From a virus: DNA of 22,654 nt. Positions 19,767 to 22,654 of this stretch are shown here, one piece after another; the first letter of the stretch is position 1; each line of letters opens with the position of its first letter. The notes under the pieces were generated by a model. It was not told the DNA's origin. It searched no databases and saw only the letters and a program-made list of their open reading frames with translations. The position numbers were made by a program, and so were the translations under genes. Where the stretch lies: positions 1 to 22,654 of the IMG/VR virus record IMGVR_UViG_3300048834_000193; one strand, 5' to 3'.

Positions 19767-20497
19767 ATGCCACAAAGGAAATTGTACGGGCCGAGTCCGT
19801 ACCGGAACCAACGTCGATCTTGTCTGTAATCGCGCGGGCCGCGCAGAGTCCAGACGTGGACGTGGAAAAGATGGAGCGGCTGTTCGCGCTTCAAGAACGG
19901 TTCGCGGCCAAGCAGGCCGAGACGGAGTTCAACGGGGCATTGAACCGCGCGCAGGCCGGCGTCGGCCGGGTTGCCACGGACGCTTCAAACCCGCAGACGA
20001 AAAGCCGGTACGCCAGCTACGCCGCCCTGGATCGTGCGCTGCGGCCGGTCTACATCGATCAGGGGCTATCCCTGAGCTTCGACACAACCGACAGCCCAAC
20101 GCCGGATTGTATCCGCGTGCTGTGCCACGTCTCGCACGTCGGCGGGCATACCCGCACTTATCACGTCGATATGCCGAACGACGGCAAGGGCGCGAGGGGC
20201 GGCGACGTAATGACGAAGACGCACGCGACTGGGGCCGCGATGTCCTACGGGATGCGCTACCTGCTGAAGATGATCTTCAACGTGGCGATTGGCGAGGATG
20301 ACACGGACGGCAACGCGCCGGCCGATGTGGCGCGCGTGACCGCGGAGCAAGCTGCGAACATCGAAGCGCTGCTGACCGAGGTTGGCGCGGATCGCAAGTT
20401 GTTCCTGCGTTACATGAAAGCCGACAGCGTGGAAGGGATCTACGCCCGCCACTACGCAAACGCGATTGCCGCGCTCGAGCGCAAGAGGAAAGCATGA
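19763..20497 (+). CDS. ERF-family single-strand annealing protein
   Basis: ERF proteins bind single-stranded DNA and anneal complementary strands in phage recombination (P22 Erf type). The N-terminus has the family pattern 'VEKMERLFALQERFAAKQAE' then TEFNGALNRAQ. This is followed by 'NPQTKSRYASYAALDRALRP' (the Y-A-x-[LY]-x-x-[LV] region) and 'THATGAAMSYGMRYLLKM' with IFNVAIGEDDTDG, the conserved 'SYG.RY.L...F.I..GEDD' stretch (residues about 160-182). The C-terminal 50 residues are a helical tail. Length 244 fits. The next gene is a YqaJ exonuclease, the usual partner, and both overlap by ATGA, giving a two-component recombinase. Confidence 0.88.
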   Translation: MNATKEIVRAESVPEPTSILSVIARAAQSPDVDVEKMERLFALQERFAAKQAETEFNGALNRAQAGVGRVATDASNPQTKSRYASYAALDRALRPVYIDQGLSLSFDTTDSPTPDCIRVLCHVSHVGGHTRTYHVDMPNDGKGARGGDVMTKTHATGAAMSYGMRYLLKMIFNVAIGEDDTDGNAPADVARVTAEQAANIEALLTEVGADRKLFLRYMKADSVEGIYARHYANAIAALERKRKA

Positions 20498-21117
20498 TTC
20501 AGGGAAGCGATGAATGGAAAGCCGCCCGCTGCGGCAAGGTGACGGCATCGCGGGTTGCCGACGTGGTGGCGCGAACGAAGACCGGCTGGGGCGCGGGGCG
20601 TGCTAACTACATGGCCGAATTGATCGCGGAGCGGCTGACCGGCATTCCTGCGGATAGCTACACGAACGCGGCGATGCAATGGGGGATCGATCACGAAGGG
20701 GAGGCCCGCGATGCCTACGCCTTCCTGATCGGCCAGGAAATCGAAGAGGTCGGGCTCGTGGAACACCCGTCGATTGCAGACACGGGCGCGTCACCGGACG
20801 GGCTGGTTGGCGACGACGGGCTGGTGGAAATCAAATGCCCGAACACCGCCACGCATATCGAGACGCTACTCGGCCAGTCCGTGCCGGCCAAATACGTCAC
20901 GCAGATGCAATGGCAGATGGCTTGCACGGGCCGGGAGTGGTGCGACTTCGTGAGCTATGACCCTCGGATGCCCGAGGCGCTGCGGCTGTTTGTGAAGCGC
21001 CTCGAACGCGACGACGATCGGGTGAACGAGTTGGAGGCCGAAGTGCAGTTATTCCTGCGCGAGCTTGACGACAAACTGGCCGCGCTGACCGCGCTGACGC
21101 TGAAGGTGGCCGCATGA
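20494..21117 (+). CDS. YqaJ/lambda-type recombination exonuclease
   Basis: This 207-residue protein matches the YqaJ viral recombinase family, a lambda-exonuclease-like PD-(D/E)XK fold that resects double-stranded DNA 5'-to-3' for strand annealing. The N-terminus 'IQGSDEWKAARCGKVTASR' has the usual W..R.G..T.S motif, followed by 'QWGIDHEGEARDAY' (E68 or E70), 'SPDGL' (D102), and 'VEIKCPN' (E112-I-K114), the catalytic core. Near the end are charged helices. It overlaps the ERF gene upstream by ATGA and would supply single strands to it. A gene for a single-strand-binding protein is not visible nearby. Confidence 0.87.
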   Translation: MIQGSDEWKAARCGKVTASRVADVVARTKTGWGAGRANYMAELIAERLTGIPADSYTNAAMQWGIDHEGEARDAYAFLIGQEIEEVGLVEHPSIADTGASPDGLVGDDGLVEIKCPNTATHIETLLGQSVPAKYVTQMQWQMACTGREWCDFVSYDPRMPEALRLFVKRLERDDDRVNELEAEVQLFLRELDDKLAALTALTLKVAA

Positions 21118-21287
21118 CAACTCGCTGGGTCGGCCGCCCGCCGAAGCTCCCGCCCGAAACCGTGCGCCGCATCCGAGAATGGGCGGCGCTCGGTCAGTCT
21201 CAGCGCGAGGTGGCGCGGACGCTGGGCGTGGACCCGAAGACGGTCAGCAACTACATTCGGCAAACGCACAAGCGAAAGGTGGCGTGA
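21114..21287 (+). CDS. Micro helix-turn-helix protein (57 aa)
   Basis: The frame overlaps the exonuclease stop (ATGA) and encodes MTTRWVGRPPKLPPETVRRI, REWAALGQSQREVARTLGV, then DPKTVSNYIRQTHKRKVA. The segment 'GQSQREVARTLGVDPKTVSN' is a Hin/Fis-type HTH with a basic C-terminal tail and a 'GRPPK' minor-groove hook at the start. It is probably a compact DNA-binding regulator or a nucleoid-like helper. It is too short for the ordinary frame filters and was found by reading. Its stop shares one base with the next ATG (TGATG). Confidence 0.68.
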   Translation: MTTRWVGRPPKLPPETVRRIREWAALGQSQREVARTLGVDPKTVSNYIRQTHKRKVA

Positions 21288-21520
21288 TGGGCGACGTAGG
21301 CGACGATTTTCGCGCTTTGAAGGAACACCGCCGAGAGCGGCGCGCGACGCTGGGCGTGAATTGCCCTCAGTGTGCAATCGTTCGGCCGCGGGCGCATCCA
21401 TCGATTCTGCTACCCGGTCAGCGTTGCAAGGTTGACGGATACCGAGACGAGCGCCCTGCCGGCGCCGGCCCGCGCTGCATGTTTTGCGCAGACCTGGGTT
21501 GCTGGGCGTGCCGGCCGTGA
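21287..21520 (+). CDS. Small zinc-binding phage protein (77 aa)
   Basis: The start shares one base with the previous stop (TGATG). The protein begins MGDVGDDFRALKEHRRERRA, followed by 'GVNCPQCAIVRPRAHPSILL', 'PGQRCKVDGYRDERP', and ends with 'RCMFCADLGCWACRP'. Three to four cysteine pairs (CPQC, CMFC, CWAC) suggest one or two zinc sites. The middle 'P.ILLPGQ.CKV.GYRD.R' is a pattern familiar from small early phage proteins of unknown function. Its position between two HTH proteins suggests a DNA- or protein-binding role. Confidence 0.68.
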   Translation: MGDVGDDFRALKEHRRERRATLGVNCPQCAIVRPRAHPSILLPGQRCKVDGYRDERPAGAGPRCMFCADLGCWACRP

Positions 21521-21567
21521 ACATTTACCTTGCCCGCACCGCCCACAAGCGACGCGAGGCCGCATGA
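21517..21567 (+). CDS. Possible 16-residue micro-ORF
   Basis: A GTG overlapping the preceding stop (GTGA) opens 16 codons (MNIYLARTAHKRREAA) that end in an ATGA overlap with the next gene. Its coupling geometry is the same as its neighbours' and it fills a 43-base gap that would otherwise be unusual here. There is no clear ribosome site. It may serve mainly to carry ribosomes to the next start, or it may be chance. Confidence 0.3.
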   Translation: MNIYLARTAHKRREAA

Positions 21568-21728
21568 CCGGCCGCAAACCCAAAGCCACGCTCGCGCAGA
21601 TCGCGCGCATGAGCCACCTTCGGGCCTGCGGGCTGACGTTCGACCGCATTGCGCGGGAGTTCGGGCTGGCGCGGTCTACGGTGCGGCGATACCTCGCGGG
21701 CGAGTGCCGGCACTACCGGGGCGCGTGA
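21564..21728 (+). CDS. Micro helix-turn-helix protein (54 aa)
   Basis: The frame reads MTGRKPKATLAQIARMSHLR, ACGLTFDRIAREFGLARST and VRRYLAGECRHYRGA. The segment 'GLTFDRIAREFGLARSTVRR' is a Hin-like HTH, and the N-terminus has the GRKPK basic hook. It resembles the 57-aa protein two genes upstream in layout: hook, helix, HTH, basic tail. It overlaps the next start by one base (TGATG). A DNA-binding regulator is the best inference. Confidence 0.65.
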   Translation: MTGRKPKATLAQIARMSHLRACGLTFDRIAREFGLARSTVRRYLAGECRHYRGA

Positions 21729-22156
21729 TGGCCGAGTTCTACCTCAAGCGCACGCTACAGGGATTCGCGGCCGACGACTCTGCGGCCGTCGAGAACATGA
21801 AGCGTATCCCGCTCGGCACTACCGTGCGCTGCGAGATCACCCGGCCCCGGTCGGTGGCGCAGTTACGGTATTACTGGGCTCTGTGCGCGCTTGTGGCACA
21901 GAACCACGCCGAACTGCAGACCCGCGAGCAGGTAGACCAGGCGCTGCGGTTGCTGACCGGCCACGTTGACATCGTGAAGGTGGGCGACAAGGTGCTGCAG
22001 ATCCCGCGGCGCATCGCGTTCTCGAAGCTATCGCAGGACGAGTGGAGCGCGTACCTGGTGCGCGTCAAGGATGCCGTTGTGCGCGAGTTGCTGCCGGGCG
22101 TGGAGTTGCCAGAGTTCGAGGAGGAAATCTTGCGGATGACGGGGTGCGCGGCATGA
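21728..22156 (+). CDS. DUF1367-family phage protein
   Basis: The start ATG 21728 shares a base with the previous stop. The protein MAEFYLKRTLQGFAADDSAA continues 'VENMKRIPLGTTVRCEITRP' and 'RSVAQLRYYWALCALVAQN'. The 'M.EFYL.RTL.GF' start, the 'KRI..G..V..EI.RPR' strand and the 'YWAL...V..N' helix are features of DUF1367, a family found in proteobacterial phage early or nin-like regions with unknown function. The later part 'GKVLQIPRRIAFSKL'-like strand region and 'AVVRELLPGVELPEFEEEIL' also fit. Location beside recombination genes and a Ref nuclease suggests a role in DNA metabolism. It overlaps the next gene by ATGA. Confidence 0.77.
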   Translation: MAEFYLKRTLQGFAADDSAAVENMKRIPLGTTVRCEITRPRSVAQLRYYWALCALVAQNHAELQTREQVDQALRLLTGHVDIVKVGDKVLQIPRRIAFSKLSQDEWSAYLVRVKDAVVRELLPGVELPEFEEEILRMTGCAA

Positions 22157-22377
22157 GAAACAAGAAACGATCTGACGCGGACTGGAATACGCCTACGGAC
22201 ACAGGTTTCACTTGGCAGCACGTCGAAGTCGAGTTGCTAATGGACATCCGCGACGAGTTTAAGCGGCTGAATGAGTTGCTGAATTGTCACAACTTCATTC
22301 GCATCCCGACCGTACTCGACTCGATCTATCGGAATACGCGCAAGCCGGTGAAGCGGAAAAAGAAGGCGACGAAGTGA
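22153..22377 (+). CDS. Conserved small phage protein (74 aa)
   Basis: The start overlaps the DUF1367 stop (ATGA). The protein MRNKKRSDADWNTPTDTGFT continues 'WQHVEVELLMDIRDEFKRLN', 'ELLNCHNFIRIPTVLDSIYR', 'NTRKPVKRKKKATK'. The 'VELLMDIRDE.KRLN..L.C.NF..IP..L..I.RNT' pattern is frequent in uncharacterised phage early proteins. The C-terminus is strongly basic. I know no function. Its stop overlaps the GTG start of the Ref-like gene (GTGA). Confidence 0.68.
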   Translation: MRNKKRSDADWNTPTDTGFTWQHVEVELLMDIRDEFKRLNELLNCHNFIRIPTVLDSIYRNTRKPVKRKKKATK

Positions 22378-22654
22378 CCACTAAAGCCGACCTCGCCCGG
22401 TTCCGCAAGCTACAGCAGATTGGCTGCATTGCTTGCCGTAGCCGGGGCGTGTACTCGCAAGGCGACGTGCATCACTTGCTGTCTGGTGGACGCAGGCGCG
22501 GGCACCAGTTCACGATCCCGGCTTGTGCTTGGCATCATCGCGGACAGCCACCCGATGACCTTACCGTGGCCGAGGCGAACCGCTACTACGGCCCGTCGCT
22601 GGCCCGTGCGCCCAAGTCTTTCAGGGCTGAGTTCGGGGATGACGAGACGCTGCT
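22374..22654 (+). CDS. Ref-type HNH nuclease, cut by right window edge
   Basis: A GTG start overlapping the previous stop (GTGA) opens a frame that runs to the edge (93 full codons). It has 'IGCIACRSRGVYSQGDVHHL' (C18, C21, H33, H34), LSGGRRRGHQFTIPACAWHH (C51, H54, H55), and then 'GPSLARAPKSFRAEFG'. This is the HNH core and C-terminal helix of the Ref family (recombination enhancement function; P1 Ref is a RecA-dependent nuclease acting on D-loops). The missing part should be short, since this domain is usually about 100 residues. It fits the recombination context of this operon. Confidence 0.78.
   Translation, partial: MTTKADLARFRKLQQIGCIACRSRGVYSQGDVHHLLSGGRRRGHQFTIPACAWHHRGQPPDDLTVAEANRYYGPSLARAPKSFRAEFGDDETL

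Noticed and set aside
1-22654. tRNA genes, rRNA, CRISPR arrays, insertion sequences or an attachment site
   Set aside because: No cloverleaf, no regularly spaced repeats, no transposase or integrase was recognised on either strand.

Overview
The window looks like part of the genome of a high-GC, tailed double-stranded DNA phage or prophage. The host is probably a Gram-negative proteobacterium; this is inferred from base composition, a twin-arginine leader and the gene families, because no host marker is present. Coding is almost gapless. Most genes overlap the next by 4 bases (ATGA or GTGA) or by 1 base (TAATG or TGATG), so whole modules are probably translated as coupled operons. Transcription diverges from a control region at about 15.7-16.2 kb.

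Leftward arm (minus strand, from about 15.8 kb down to base 1). A gene for a lambda-O-like replication protein comes first, with short direct repeats and an AT-rich stretch inside it. It is followed by small phage genes: a zinc-ribbon protein, two unknowns, a winged-helix protein, a secreted protein with a Tat leader, a VRR-NUC-like nuclease and a small HTH protein. Then come the packaging genes: small terminase, large terminase and an 800-residue portal. The large terminase reading frame is broken inside the Walker A loop by what looks like a 5-base insertion. After the portal, instead of capsid genes, there is a run of beta-rich, modular putative virion or adhesin genes: a glycosidase-like protein with an Ig-like domain, a protein with VE(R/S)DLxLLW repeats and a coiled coil, an Ig-like plus jelly-roll protein, a Kelch-like propeller, a lectin-like protein, and one cut by the left edge. 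No capsid, protease, tail-tube, tape-measure, integrase or lysis gene is visible, so these must lie outside or be absent.

Control region (15.70-16.17 kb). A 65-residue Cro/CI-type repressor gene is read leftward from a promoter so close to the ATG that its mRNA should be leaderless. A strong rightward promoter (TTGACA-N17-TATTGT) lies back to back with it, and both -35 boxes sit in inverted copies of TTGACACC. A second leftward promoter, overlapped by the palindrome ATTACAG-N7-CTGTAAT, precedes the replication gene.

Rightward arm (16.17 kb to the right edge) is an early operon for DNA metabolism. It encodes a tiny membrane peptide, a helical protein, a DnaJ-type zinc-finger protein, a membrane-anchored small protein, a SNF2-type helicase overlapping a DNA methyltransferase, two small proteins, an ERF single-strand annealing protein with a YqaJ-type exonuclease (a two-part recombination system), two micro HTH proteins flanking a zinc-binding protein, a DUF1367 protein, an unknown, and a Ref-type HNH nuclease cut by the right edge. 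Recombination, methylation and helicase functions together suggest replication-coupled recombination and protection of phage DNA after entry or induction.
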